64,000 nt of DNA from Alistipes finegoldii DSM 17242 (GCF_000265365.1 NC_018011.1:2187501-2251500), one strand, 5' to 3'. Shown: positions 17,886 through 26,859, counted from the first letter of the stretch. Made by a program: numbers and translations. The notes: generated by a model from the letters alone, not told the origin.

Positions 17886-17906
17886 GTCATTGCGGGATTG
17901 ACGCGG

Positions 17907-17914
17907 CAAATATA
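17907..17914 (-). promoter_or_regulatory. -7 box for the minus-strand EamA gene
   Basis: TATATTTG lies 22 bases upstream of the chosen ATG at 17885. It supports that start over one farther upstream. Confidence 0.5.
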
Positions 17915-17952
17915 GGTAAAATTTGGTGTAATAATTGCCCCTCGGAATTCCC

Positions 17953-18888
17953 GTGAGCAAAACGCGTTACAATATCGATCTGGTATTTGCCAACCTCTTT
18001 TTCGGAGCGAACTTTTCGTTCTATGTCTCCCTTACGCGCAATTATCTGGACTTCCAGCAGATATTCATGCTTCAGGTCCTTTCGGCGGCGGTGTTCTTCA
18101 TTCCCTTCGCGCTCTTCTCGAAGCAGTCGTTCCGCATCCGCTGGCGCGACGCGGGCAATATCCTGATCGTCACGATGCTGATTGTCTACGGCTGGATGTA
18201 CATGCTGTTGTGGGGATCGTCCTACACCTCGCCCATCGACGCTTCGATCATCTCGACCCTCGGTCCCGCCGTGACGCTGATCACGGACCACCTGATGCAC
18301 CCGCACAAATACATCAGGGCGCGGGTCGTGGGCGTCGTCTGCGCCCTGATCGGCGCCGCCGTCCTGCTCTTCGACCACGGGTTCGTGCTCACCCACGGCA
18401 GCCGCGCCTACGGCAATGCGCTGGTACTGGTTGCCGTGGTGGCGATCGCCATCAATACGGTGATTATCAAACCCCAGCTCGAACGGCTGGGAACGCTGGT
18501 GGTGATGGGGTGGTACTACATCATCGGATTGGCCGTGACGGCGCCATTCTTCTGGAAATACATCGCCCATACGCAGTTCCTGAAACTGCCCCTTCAGGCG
18601 CAGGCCGAACTGGCCTATATCCTGATTCTGGGCACGGTCCTGCCCATGTACCTGCTGTACCGGGGTACGGAGAAACTCACCTCGGTCCATACGGCGCTCT
18701 ACCGCTATATCCAGCCGGTGACCGCCGGAATTCTGGCCATCGTCCGCGGTCAGGCCGTCTTCGACACGGCCAACGTCGTGGCCCTTGTCTTCATCTTCGC
18801 AGGCGTGGTGCTGGTGGTGATCGGCTATAAGTATTACGTCCGCCACGGACTGCCGCCCGTGGGCAGCGACGGGAAACTGCGGGCCTAG
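17953..18888 (+). CDS. EamA/DMT family transporter (second, divergent)
   Basis: About 311 residues with ten predicted membrane spans in two EamA repeats (for example GSSYTSPIDASIIS near the start of repeat one). GTG at 17953 (VSKTRYNIDL) is the likely start, with TTG at 17935 as an alternative. It differs clearly from the adjacent divergent EamA gene, so this is not a recent tandem duplication. Its stop codon overlaps the stop of the convergent thioesterase gene. Confidence 0.85.
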   Translation: MSKTRYNIDLVFANLFFGANFSFYVSLTRNYLDFQQIFMLQVLSAAVFFIPFALFSKQSFRIRWRDAGNILIVTMLIVYGWMYMLLWGSSYTSPIDASIISTLGPAVTLITDHLMHPHKYIRARVVGVVCALIGAAVLLFDHGFVLTHGSRAYGNALVLVAVVAIAINTVIIKPQLERLGTLVVMGWYYIIGLAVTAPFFWKYIAHTQFLKLPLQAQAELAYILILGTVLPMYLLYRGTEKLTSVHTALYRYIQPVTAGILAIVRGQAVFDTANVVALVFIFAGVVLVVIGYKYYVRHGLPPVGSDGKLRA

Positions 18889-19280
18889 TCCGCCAGCAGG
18901 CGTTCGCGCCACGCATCGGGCACGGGCATGCTTTGCTGCCGCGAGAAGTCGAATGCGACCATCACCGAGCGGCTCTCGCTGCACACCCGGTCGCCGGCGA
19001 GCAGCCGCTGGAAGAGCGTGAGGCTTTTGTTGCCGATCTTCTCGCAGGTGGTCGTGACGCGCACCCTGTCGTGCAGGCGGATCTGATCTATGTACGAGGT
19101 CGAAGTGGAGACGGTGACGATGCGCAGATCGCCGAGCAGCACCTCGTCGCCGAGTATCTTTTCGTAATACTCCATTTTTCCCACGTCGAAATACATCTGC
19201 TGCGAGACGTTGTTCACATGCTGGAACGGATCGACGTCCGAGAAGCGCTTCTGGATGGAGGTTTCCAACGTTTTTGCCAT
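18885..19280 (-). CDS. Acyl-CoA thioesterase, hotdog fold (4HBT)
   Basis: The 131-residue protein carries the 4HBT active-site signature RFSDVDPFQHVNN near residue 12, as in YbgC- or FadM-type thioesterases that hydrolyse acyl-CoA. The C-terminal strands (SRSVMVAFDF) fit a single hotdog domain. ATG at 19280 lies 5 bp after the Sua5 gene, so the two are one transcript. The stop overlaps the convergent transporter stop in a shared CTAG. Confidence 0.88.
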   Translation of the reverse strand: MAKTLETSIQKRFSDVDPFQHVNNVSQQMYFDVGKMEYYEKILGDEVLLGDLRIVTVSTSTSYIDQIRLHDRVRVTTTCEKIGNKSLTLFQRLLAGDRVCSESRSVMVAFDFSRQQSMPVPDAWRERLLAD

Positions 19281-19285
19281 GTGTG

Positions 19286-19867
19286 TTATTCGCGTATGAT
19301 TTTCACTTCGCCGCCCTCGCCGAAGGCGATGATCGACGACGCCTTTTTCGTGGGCTTGCCCTCGAAGCGGGGATTGACGACGAAATCGACGCCGTCGATG
19401 ATCTCGCGCGACACTTCGGCGAGTCCTGCGGGCGTCGCCTCGCCCGAAATGTTGGCCGAGGTCGAGACCACGGGCCGCCCCAGCCCCCGCAGTATCCGGC
19501 GGCAGAATTCGTGGTCGGGAATCCGCACGCCGAGCGTCCGCTCTTCGGGAATCAGGTTCTCGGCGACGCCGGCCGCTCCCGGAAGGATCGCCGTCAGCGG
19601 GCTGGTCGCCAGCTCCATGACCTCGAACGCGATGCCGGGAGCCTTGTTTACGTAGCGCACGACCATGTCGGCCGACGCGCACAGCATGAGCATCGACTTC
19701 TTGTTTTCGCTCCGTTTGAGTTTGTAGATGCGCTCCACGGCTTCGGCGTTGGTCGCGTCGCAGCCCAGCCCCCAGACCGTGTCGGTGGGGTAGAGGATGA
19801 TGCCTCCCGCTTTCATCACGCGGACCGCCTCATCGGCCTCCCGCTGCAATTCGGTGTTGTTTTGCAT
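19286..19867 (-). CDS. L-threonylcarbamoyladenylate synthase (Sua5/YciO/TsaC family)
   Basis: The 193-residue protein has the YrdC-fold motif LYPTDTVWGLGC (about residues 25-36) and the substrate-binding KRSENKKSMLML. These enzymes make threonylcarbamoyl-AMP from threonine, bicarbonate and ATP for the t6A37 modification of tRNAs. It lacks the extra C-terminal Sua5 domain, so it is the short TsaC form. YciO-like paralogues look similar, so the exact subfamily is likely but not proven. Confidence 0.9.
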   Translation of the reverse strand: MQNNTELQREADEAVRVMKAGGIILYPTDTVWGLGCDATNAEAVERIYKLKRSENKKSMLMLCASADMVVRYVNKAPGIAFEVMELATSPLTAILPGAAGVAENLIPEERTLGVRIPDHEFCRRILRGLGRPVVSTSANISGEATPAGLAEVSREIIDGVDFVVNPRFEGKPTKKASSIIAFGEGGEVKIIRE

Positions 19868-19984
19868 AGGTGTTTGTTTTGACGCGCCGCCGCCCTTCGG
19901 GCCGCATGCGCTGCGGTTTTGCGCCGTTTCGCGCGCCGCGGCTTCGGCCGGCGGCGCGTGAATGACGCCGTATGGGTATTCCGC

Positions 19985-20362
19985 TTATTTTACGGGCAGC
20001 ACCTCGATCCAGTAGTCGTCGGGATCGCTGATGAAATAAAGCCCCATGTCGTGATTCTCGTAACAGATGCAGCCCATGGCGCGGTGGTATTCGCGGACGG
20101 CGTCGTAATCGCCCGCCACGCGCATGCAGAGATGGCTCTCGTTTTCGCCCAGTTCATAGGCGCCGGCGTGGTCGCGCAGCCATGTCAGTTCGAGGCGGAA
20201 TCCCGTCTCCCCGTCGCCCAGATAAACCAGTATGAAGCTTCCGTCGCCCGCTTCCTTGCGGCCTGTTTCTTTCAGGCCCAGCGCCTTGTCGTAAAATTGG
20301 AGACTGCGTCCGAGGTCGGTGACGTTGATGTTGAAATGGTCGAATCTGCTTTTGATTTCCAT
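19985..20362 (-). CDS. VOC/glyoxalase-fold protein
   Basis: The 125-residue single-domain protein shows the two beta-alpha-beta-beta-beta modules of the vicinal oxygen chelate fold. Plausible metal ligands are His9 (FDHFNIN), a Glu in FRLEL, a His in ESHLCM and a Glu in YWIEVLP near the C-terminus. That is the glyoxalase I ligand pattern, so it may be lactoylglutathione-lyase-like. Bacteroidota often lack glutathione, so the substrate is open. Confidence 0.85.
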   Translation of the reverse strand: MEIKSRFDHFNINVTDLGRSLQFYDKALGLKETGRKEAGDGSFILVYLGDGETGFRLELTWLRDHAGAYELGENESHLCMRVAGDYDAVREYHRAMGCICYENHDMGLYFISDPDDYWIEVLPVK

Positions 20363-20472
20363 AATTACCGGATTTAGTGCTGCGCAAAATTACACAAATA
20401 TCCCAAAATCCGCATACGCGCCGCGCATAATAAATTTTGGCCGTAATTCTTAATTTTTAATTCTTAATTTTA

Positions 20473-20480
20473 TACCTTTG
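20473..20480 (+). promoter_or_regulatory. -7 box for yebC
   Basis: TACCTTTG matches TAnnTTTG in an AT-rich tract, leaving about 30 bases of leader before the start at 20515. Confidence 0.6.
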
Positions 20481-20514
20481 CACCACGAACGAAAAATAAT
20501 AACGAAAAATTCAT

Positions 20515-21240
20515 ATGGGAAGAGCTTTTGAGTATCGCAAAGCGCGTAAAATGAAGCGTTGGGGACATATGGCCCGCACGTTCACCAAACTGGGAAAAGA
20601 GATCGAGATCGCGGTCAAGGCCGCCGGACCCGATCCTTCGGGCAACACCCGTCTGCGTATTCTGATGCAGAATGCCAAGGCCGAGAACATGCCCAAGGAG
20701 AACGTCGAACGCGCCATCAAGCGCGCCACCGAGAAAGATGCCGCCGATTACAAGGAGGTCATCTACGAAGGATACGGCTCGCACGGCATCGCATTCCTCG
20801 TGGAGACCGCGACCGACAACACCAACCGCACCGTGGCCAACGTGCGCATGTATTTCAACAAATGCGGCGGTACGCTGGGCAACAGCGGCAGCGTGGCGTT
20901 CATGTTCGACCACAAGTGCGTCTTCAAGTTCCGCCCGGCCGAAGGCGTCGATATGGAGGAGCTCGAACTGGAGATGATCGATCTGGGTGTGGACGAGTTC
21001 TATCCCGAAGAGGACGGCGTTACGGTTTACGCCCCCTACGAGTCGTTCGGCGCCATTCAGAAATGGCTTGACGACAAGGGGTACGAGATCGTGTCGGGAG
21101 AGTCGGTTTACCTGCCCACCGATACGAAGGAACTGGACGCCGAAGGCCGCGAGTCGATCGAGAAACTCGTCGAGAAACTCGAAGAGGACGACGACGTGAC
21201 CAACGTTTACCACAACATGAAGGAGGTCGAGGAGGAGTAG
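20515..21240 (+). CDS. yebC: YebC/PmpR family DNA-binding protein
   Basis: The 241-residue protein begins MGRAFEYRKARKMKRWG and contains the family signature SGNTRLRILMQNAKAENMPK. It then has three helical or alpha-beta domains and an acidic C-terminus. The family includes transcription regulators, and recent work assigns some members to relief of ribosome stalling at proline stretches. It has its own promoter and terminator, so it is a single-gene unit. Confidence 0.95.
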   Translation: MGRAFEYRKARKMKRWGHMARTFTKLGKEIEIAVKAAGPDPSGNTRLRILMQNAKAENMPKENVERAIKRATEKDAADYKEVIYEGYGSHGIAFLVETATDNTNRTVANVRMYFNKCGGTLGNSGSVAFMFDHKCVFKFRPAEGVDMEELELEMIDLGVDEFYPEEDGVTVYAPYESFGAIQKWLDDKGYEIVSGESVYLPTDTKELDAEGRESIEKLVEKLEEDDDVTNVYHNMKEVEEE

Positions 21241-21263
21241 TTTCCCGCCTCAGGACGATACGG

Positions 21264-21301
21264 TCCGCCCCGAACGGCAAGCCCGTCCGGGGCGGATTTT
21301 G
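21264..21301 (+). terminator. Terminator after yebC
   Basis: The arms tccgcccc and ggggcgga (21264-21271 and 21289-21296) enclose an imperfect inner stem and are followed by TTTTGTTTT. Confidence 0.85.
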
Positions 21302-21364
21302 TTTTGCGGCCGTTTGTCCTTATCTTTATATTCCTGAAAGGGGCGCCCGTAATAATTGTAGCTT

Positions 21365-22255
21365 ATGATTCGTGCCGATTTACATATTCATTCGCAATAC
21401 AGCAGCGACGGAGAGTTCCGTCCCGCCGACATCGTCGGCAAATGCGCCGCCGGGGGCGTTGACCTCTTCGCCTTGACGGACCATAACACCGTGCGGGGGC
21501 TGGACGAAGCCTGCGACGGGGCTTTGCACGCCGGATTGGAGTTTGTGCCGGGTATCGAGATCGATTGCAGCTTCGAGGGTACGGACCTGCATCTGCTGGG
21601 CTATGGCATCGACTGGAAGTCTCCCGATTTCCGTGCGCTGGAAGAGACCGTCGCCGCCAAGGTCATGGCGTCGTTCGGCGAGACGGTCGGGAAGCTCCGT
21701 CGGCTGGGCTTCGCCGTCGATGAGCAGGCCGTGCTGGCCGCCGCGGCGGGCAAACTGCCGACGATGGAGCTGATCGCCGAAGTGATGCTCTCCGACGCCG
21801 CGTGCGATACGCCGCTGCTGGCTCCCTACCGGGAGGGCGGCGTGCGCGGAGATATGCCCTATATCAACTTTTACCTCGACTTCGGCGCGCAGGGCAGGCC
21901 CGCTTTCGTCCCGATGGAATATATGAACTTCCGCGACGCCGTCGAGCTGGTTCGCGACAACGGGGGCGTGCCGGTGGTCGCGCATCCCGGACTCAATCTG
22001 CGGGGCCGGGAGCGTATCGTCGAGAAGTTGCTGGAGCGCGGGGCCGAGGGATTGGAAGTTTTCAATAATTACCACGATGATCGGCAGATCGCCTATTTCG
22101 CGCCGCTGGTCCGGCGCCGTGGGGCCTTGATGACCTGCGGCAGCGATTTCCACGGCAAAACCAAGCCCCTGATCCATGTCGGGCGGTTCGGATGCGACGC
22201 GCGCTGGGAATCCTCTCTTGCCGATTCGGTCGCGCGGCTCGCGAAAGGCGTGTGA
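21365..22255 (+). CDS. PHP-domain phosphoesterase
   Basis: The 296-residue protein has the PHP metal motifs: DLHIHSQYSSDG at the start (residues 5-16), LTDHNT, GIEIDC, VVAHPG and GSDFHG near the end. This resembles the RNase AM (YciV/TrpH) group, which trims 5'-phosphorylated RNA or nucleotides, and histidinol-phosphatase-like proteins. The activity is therefore inferred only as phosphoester hydrolysis. It stands alone and converges on the rubrerythrin-like gene. Confidence 0.88.
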   Translation: MIRADLHIHSQYSSDGEFRPADIVGKCAAGGVDLFALTDHNTVRGLDEACDGALHAGLEFVPGIEIDCSFEGTDLHLLGYGIDWKSPDFRALEETVAAKVMASFGETVGKLRRLGFAVDEQAVLAAAAGKLPTMELIAEVMLSDAACDTPLLAPYREGGVRGDMPYINFYLDFGAQGRPAFVPMEYMNFRDAVELVRDNGGVPVVAHPGLNLRGRERIVEKLLERGAEGLEVFNNYHDDRQIAYFAPLVRRRGALMTCGSDFHGKTKPLIHVGRFGCDARWESSLADSVARLAKGV

Positions 22256-22276
22256 AAATCCGGATTCGGTGGCGCG

Positions 22277-23143
22277 TCAATCTTCGAACGCGACGAACCT
22301 CCGCCCGTCGGTCAGGCAGCAGGGGCAGTAGGAATCGCTGCACCCCGCCGGATAGATGTTGCCGCAGGTCGGACAGACCAGATAGCCTTTCGGGGCGTTG
22401 TCTGCCGTAGCGTCCGGCCGACTGTTTTCCGAACCTTCTGCTGTTCCGCGTCCTGAAGCGCGGGCCGTCCCGTTCGCCGGGGCGCCTGCCGTGCCATTAT
22501 TTGCCCTCCTGCCGGCGATGTTGCCCTGTGTGCCCGCAGGTCTGTTGGCCGCCAGCCGGCGGCGGCAGGTCTCCATCAGCGCCAGATGCCGCATGTCCCC
22601 GGACCTCGCCCAGATCAGCACGCGGGCCGCATAGCGGTTGCCGCTTTGCAGGGCGCGCTCGATGTCGTCTGCATGCAGCCCCTCCGGCGGACGGCGTGCG
22701 AAGTCGATGCTCCGGCGCAGGTTGTCGTCGGTCGTGCCGTGGAAGACGGTGACTCGCTCCGGCGGTGCGTAGCGGCCGCCGAGCCGGACGATGGCGTTGG
22801 CGCAGTTGTACTCCTGAAGTCGCTCGGCGTGGGCCATGGCCCGGAACAGCCGTTCGGCGTCGTGCTCCCGCTCTTGCCGGGCGATGCCCGCGAAATGGTC
22901 GTACTGTGCCGATTTGACGTGCTTGCGGCGGCTGCATGCGTCGAGGTCCGACAGCACGCCGGCCCATTTGTCCTGCCGTGTCGTCGTTCCCTCGCGCGTC
23001 GCGGCGTAGTACATCCCTGCGAGGATGACTGCCGATGCCGCGAACAGCAGCAGAACCAATAACGGACGTCCTTTCATAATCATATCGACGGTGGAATAAA
23101 TTTCCGGAAGCATTTTTTGTGCCAACGGGAAGCTGTTTTTCAT
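22277..23143 (-). CDS. Membrane-anchored rubrerythrin-like protein
   Basis: The protein (288 residues from ATG at 23143; shorter if ATG 23083 is used) has one N-terminal membrane span of about 20 residues (LLVLLLFAASAVILAGMYYA). A ferritin-like helical region follows with YDHFAGIARQE and AERLFRAMAHAE, reminiscent of rubrerythrin diiron helices. Next comes a low-complexity Gly/Ala/Asn linker, then a rubredoxin-like zinc/iron ribbon (VCPTCGNIY, then YCPCC). The combination suggests peroxide or oxidative-stress defence at the membrane. Not every diiron ligand can be confirmed by eye. Confidence 0.75.
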   Translation of the reverse strand: MKNSFPLAQKMLPEIYSTVDMIMKGRPLLVLLLFAASAVILAGMYYAATREGTTTRQDKWAGVLSDLDACSRRKHVKSAQYDHFAGIARQEREHDAERLFRAMAHAERLQEYNCANAIVRLGGRYAPPERVTVFHGTTDDNLRRSIDFARRPPEGLHADDIERALQSGNRYAARVLIWARSGDMRHLALMETCRRRLAANRPAGTQGNIAGRRANNGTAGAPANGTARASGRGTAEGSENSRPDATADNAPKGYLVCPTCGNIYPAGCSDSYCPCCLTDGRRFVAFED

Positions 23144-23174
23144 GGACGGCCCCGGTAGATTCGGGCAAAATAAA

Positions 23175-23200
23175 AAGGCGGAGTCCGGAGACTCCGCCTT
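23175..23200 (-). terminator. Terminator after pgi
   Basis: A 10-bp perfect stem (aaggcggagt/actccgcctt) is followed on the minus strand by a T-run. It separates pgi from the rubrerythrin-like gene. Confidence 0.8.
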
Positions 23201-23219
23201 CTTGCCTTATGTGCGACTG

Positions 23220-24551
23220 TTACAGCCGTGCCTTGATGGCTTTCGAAGCCTCTTCGTAGCCGGGTTTGTCCAGCAGGGCGAACATATTCTTCTTGTACGC
23301 CTCCACGCCGGGCTGGTCGAACGGATTGACGCCGAGGATGTAGCCGCTGATGCCGCAGGCGCGCTCGAAGAAGTAGAGCAGCGAGCCGACGGCATGCGCG
23401 TCGATCTGCGGAATCTCGATGCGGATGTTCGGGACGCCGCCGTCCACGTGGGCCAGCTGCACGCCCAGCTCGGCCATGCGGTTTATCTCCGAAATGCGCT
23501 TGCCTGCGAGGAAGTTGAGGCCGTCGAGATTCTCTCCGTCGGCTTCGACGACTACCTTGCCGGCGGGTTCGGCGACCGAAATGATCGTTTCGAACAGCGT
23601 GCGTTCGCCGTCCTGAATATACTGTCCCATCGAGTGCAGGTCGGCCGTCAGCGTCACGCTGGCCGGGAAGATGCCCTTGCCGTCCTTGCCTTCGCTCTCG
23701 CCGTAGAGCTGTTTCCACCACTCGTTGATGTATTGGAGCTTCGGCTCGTAGGAGCCGAGAATCTCGATCTTCTTGCCGCCTTCGTACAGCTCGTTGCGCA
23801 CGGCTGCGTAAACTGCCGCCGGGTTCTTTTCGAACGGCGTGCCGTCGGCCGTCGCGCGCTCCATCTCCTGCGCGCCGCGCACCAGTGCGGCGATGTCCAC
23901 GCCGGCGGCCGCCAGCGGCAGCAGGCCCACGGGAGTCAGCACCGAGAAGCGTCCGCCCACGTCGTCGGGAATGACGAACGTCGGGTAGCCCTCGTTGTCG
24001 GCGAGCGTCTTCAGCGCGCCGCGCGCCTTGTCGGTGATGGCCACGATGCGCTCGGCGGCTTCCTGCTTGCCGTAACGCTTTTCGATCTCGGCTTTGATCA
24101 GGCGGAAGGCGATGGCCGGTTCGGTCGTGGTTCCCGACTTGGAGATGACGATCGTGGCGATCGAGTACTCCTTCACGGCTTCGAGCAGTTCGTGGGTGTA
24201 ATCCTCCGAGATGTTCTGGCCTGCGAACACCACGACGGGTTCCGTTCGCTTCTTGTGCAGGAACTTGAACGAATCGCTCATGGCTTCGAGCACGGCCTTG
24301 GCGCCCAGATACGAGCCGCCGATGCCGATGCAGATGATCACTTCGGCCTTCTCGCGGAGCTTCGCGGCCTGCTTCTCGATGGCTTCGATCCGGTCGGGCG
24401 TGATCGACGAGGGCAGGTGCACCCAGCCGAGGAAGTCGCTGCCGGCGCCCTTGCCCGATTCGAGCAGGGCGTTGGCCGCCTGCGCCTTGGCCTGCATTGC
24501 GGCCGAAACCGTAACGCCCGTTTTGGAGATGTCTAATTTCAGAGTTTCCAT
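23220..24551 (-). CDS. pgi: Glucose-6-phosphate isomerase
   Basis: This enzyme interconverts glucose 6-phosphate and fructose 6-phosphate. The 443-residue form matches the shorter bacterial type. Visible motifs are IGIGGSYLGAKAVLE, SKSGTTTEPAIAFR in the sugar-isomerase domain, and the C-terminal GVNPFDQPGVEAYK. It lies 7 bp downstream of gpsA and is very likely co-transcribed with it. Confidence 0.97.
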   Translation of the reverse strand: METLKLDISKTGVTVSAAMQAKAQAANALLESGKGAGSDFLGWVHLPSSITPDRIEAIEKQAAKLREKAEVIICIGIGGSYLGAKAVLEAMSDSFKFLHKKRTEPVVVFAGQNISEDYTHELLEAVKEYSIATIVISKSGTTTEPAIAFRLIKAEIEKRYGKQEAAERIVAITDKARGALKTLADNEGYPTFVIPDDVGGRFSVLTPVGLLPLAAAGVDIAALVRGAQEMERATADGTPFEKNPAAVYAAVRNELYEGGKKIEILGSYEPKLQYINEWWKQLYGESEGKDGKGIFPASVTLTADLHSMGQYIQDGERTLFETIISVAEPAGKVVVEADGENLDGLNFLAGKRISEINRMAELGVQLAHVDGGVPNIRIEIPQIDAHAVGSLLYFFERACGISGYILGVNPFDQPGVEAYKKNMFALLDKPGYEEASKAIKARL

Positions 24552-24558
24552 GTTATTG

Positions 24559-25566
24559 TCAAATTAATTTGGATGTCAGTTCTTTCATGCACTTGCGCGC
24601 CGAAGCCCCTTGGTAGAGCACGTTGTAAACCATTTCGGCGATCGGCATTTCGATCTTGTGGCGGGCGTTGATGTGACGGATGCAGTCGGCGGCGAAGTAG
24701 CCTTCGGCGACCATCGTCATTTCGTTGAGGGCGCTTTTGACCGTGCAGCCGTGGCCGATGAGCAGTCCCAGCCGCCGGTTGCGGCTGTAGACCGAGTAGC
24801 AGGTCACCAGCAGATCGCCCAGATAGCCCGACACCAGCGTGTCGCGCTCGGCCGGATAGCTCTCTTCCAGAAAACGGCGCATCTCTCCGGCGCTGTTGGC
24901 GATCAGCACCGCGAGGAAGTTGTCGCCGTAACCCAGCCCGACGGCGATGCCGACCGAGAGGGCGTAGATGTTTTTCAGGATGGCGGCGTACTCGATGCCG
25001 TACAGGTCGGTCGAGTAGCTCAGGTGAATGTAGTCCGTGGCGAATTTCTCGCCCAGCATCTGGGCGTTCTCCGGGTCGGTGCAGACCACCGTGAGGTAGG
25101 AGAGCTTGCCGCGCGAGACCTCCTCGGCGTGCGACGGGCCGGTGATGATGCCGATCTGTTTGTACGACAGGTCGTAGCGGTCGTGAACGTATTCGACGAT
25201 GGTCTTGTAGTCGCCGGGAACGATGCCCTTGATGGCCGAGACGACGAATTTGTCCTGCAGCGAGACCGTCAGCGGTTCGAGGAACGTCTTGAGGTAGGCC
25301 GACGGAGTGGCCAGAATGACGATGTCGGCTTCGCGGACCACCTCGTCGAGGTCGTCGGAGGGGGCGATGCGCCGGCGGTCGAACTCCACGTCGCTCAGAT
25401 AGCGGGGGTTGCGGCCTTCGCCGAGCAGTCCTTCTAGCACTTCGGGATTGCGGACGTACCAGCCTACGCGGGCTTCGTTCGCGGCGAGCAGCCCCACGAT
25501 GGCCGTCGCCCAGCTGCCGTAGCCGATCACGGCGCAGCGGGCCTCTTTTCCGATTTTGTATTCCAT
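24559..25566 (-). CDS. gpsA: Glycerol-3-phosphate dehydrogenase [NAD(P)+]
   Basis: GpsA reduces dihydroxyacetone phosphate to sn-glycerol 3-phosphate for phospholipid synthesis. The 335-residue protein has the N-terminal dinucleotide loop VIGYGSWATAIV, the catalytic-region SAIKGI and GPSHAEEV, and the helical C-terminal domain. A good promoter box lies 25 bases upstream. pgi follows after 7 bp. Confidence 0.96.
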   Translation of the reverse strand: MEYKIGKEARCAVIGYGSWATAIVGLLAANEARVGWYVRNPEVLEGLLGEGRNPRYLSDVEFDRRRIAPSDDLDEVVREADIVILATPSAYLKTFLEPLTVSLQDKFVVSAIKGIVPGDYKTIVEYVHDRYDLSYKQIGIITGPSHAEEVSRGKLSYLTVVCTDPENAQMLGEKFATDYIHLSYSTDLYGIEYAAILKNIYALSVGIAVGLGYGDNFLAVLIANSAGEMRRFLEESYPAERDTLVSGYLGDLLVTCYSVYSRNRRLGLLIGHGCTVKSALNEMTMVAEGYFAADCIRHINARHKIEMPIAEMVYNVLYQGASARKCMKELTSKLI

Positions 25567-25590
25567 GTAAGGATCGATTGTTTCGGTCTA

Positions 25591-25598
25591 CAAATGTA
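25591..25598 (-). promoter_or_regulatory. -7 box for gpsA-pgi
   Basis: The minus strand reads TACATTTG, matching TAnnTTTG, in the divergent spacer with mreB. Confidence 0.5.
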
Positions 25599-25645
25599 AT
25601 CAAAAAAAATAATAAAAAAATGTAAAAATATCCCTCGCTTTTTGT

Positions 25646-25653
25646 TACCTTTG
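25646..25653 (+). promoter_or_regulatory. -7 box of the mre operon
   Basis: TACCTTTG matches the consensus. Transcription from here would give a leader of about 105 bases before mreB. Confidence 0.6.
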
Positions 25654-25659
25654 TCCGGA

Positions 25660-25763
25660 TATGTCGCCTTACGGCGGAAGCCCCGGCGGGAGGTTAGGCC
25701 GGGCGAGATACAGAACGTTGATTATAAAATAATTAAGGAAATATAACAGTTGGGTGTAGCACT
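25660..25763 (+). promoter_or_regulatory. Structured 5' leader of mreB
   Basis: The leader contains a GC-rich hairpin (cccggc 25682-25687 with gccggg 25698-25703) preceded by a smaller gcc/ggc stem. An AT-rich stretch follows up to the start codon. No known riboswitch is recognised. Confidence 0.35.
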
Positions 25764-26783
25764 ATGGGAATTTTTTCACTGACACAGGAGCTGGCCATCG
25801 ACCTCGGTACGGCCAACACGCTGATAATCTACAACGGCAAGGTCGTGGTCGATGAACCGTCGATCGTGGCGCTCGACGTGCATACGGGCAAGGTCGTGGC
25901 CATCGGCCATCAGGCGCGCCAGATGCACGAGAAGACCAACCCTAACATCAAGACGATCCGGCCGCTGAAGGACGGCGTGATCGCCGATTTCAACGCCACG
26001 GAGCTGATGCTGCGCGGCATGATCAAGAAAGTCAAGACTTCGGGCAGTCTCTTCGCCCCCTCGCTGCGTATGGTGATCTGCATTCCGTCGGGTTCGACCA
26101 ACGTCGAAATCCGCGCCGTGCGCGACTCCGCCGAGCATGCCGGCGGCCGCGAGGTCTACATGATCTACGAGCCGATGGCCGCGGCGCTGGGCGCCGGTCT
26201 CGACGTCGAGGCTCCGGAAGGCAACATGGTCATCGACATCGGCGGCGGCACGTCGGAGATCGCCTGCATCTCGCTGGGCGGCATCGTCTGCTCCGAGTCG
26301 ATCAACACCGCCGGCGACGTCTTCACCAACGACATTCAGAGCTACGTGCGCCAGCAGCACAATATCCGTATCGGCGAACGTACGGCCGAAGCCATCAAGT
26401 GTTCGATCGGTGCGGCCGTCTCCGATCTGGACGAGGAGCCCGAAGACTTCGTGGTGACGGGTCCCAACATGCTGACGGCCCTGCCCCAGACCGTGTCGCT
26501 CAGCTACAGCGAGATCGCCTATGCGCTCGAAAAGTCGCTCACGAAGATCGACGCCGCACTGATGAAGGTGCTCGAATCGATGCCGCCCGAACTGTATGCC
26601 GACATCGTGAAGAACGGCATCTATCTGGCCGGCGGCGGCGCCCTGATCAAGGGGCTGGACCGGCGCCTGAACGAGAAAACCGGCATCCCGTTCCACATCG
26701 CCGAAGACCCTCTGCGCGCCATTGCGCGCGGTACGGGCATCGCGCTGAAGAACATCAACCGCTTCTCGTTCTTAATGAAATAG
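25764..26783 (+). CDS. mreB: Rod-shape-determining protein MreB
   Basis: MreB is the actin-like ATPase that guides cell-wall elongation on the inner face of the membrane. The 339-residue protein has the phosphate-1 loop LAIDLGTANTLIIY, the connector and phosphate-2 region MVIDIGGGTSEIA, and the adenosine motif YLAGGGALIKGLD. It heads an operon with mreC, mreD, mrdA and rodA. Confidence 0.98.
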   Translation: MGIFSLTQELAIDLGTANTLIIYNGKVVVDEPSIVALDVHTGKVVAIGHQARQMHEKTNPNIKTIRPLKDGVIADFNATELMLRGMIKKVKTSGSLFAPSLRMVICIPSGSTNVEIRAVRDSAEHAGGREVYMIYEPMAAALGAGLDVEAPEGNMVIDIGGGTSEIACISLGGIVCSESINTAGDVFTNDIQSYVRQQHNIRIGERTAEAIKCSIGAAVSDLDEEPEDFVVTGPNMLTALPQTVSLSYSEIAYALEKSLTKIDAALMKVLESMPPELYADIVKNGIYLAGGGALIKGLDRRLNEKTGIPFHIAEDPLRAIARGTGIALKNINRFSFLMK

Positions 26784-26793
26784 TTGTAACGCA

Positions 26794-26859
26794 CTCCGGC
26801 CGGGCCGGAGGTGAGAGGTGAATAAATGAATACGGATTGCGGGCATAGTGTCCGCAATC
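26794..26859 (+). other. Two hairpins in the mreB-mreC spacer
   Basis: The stem ctccggcc/ggccggag (26794-26801, 26803-26810) and the stem gattgcgg/ccgcaatc (26835-26842, 26852-26859) sit in the 94-bp gap. Neither has a T-run. They could stabilise the mreB message or lower read-through, so that MreB is made in excess of the membrane partners. Confidence 0.5.
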
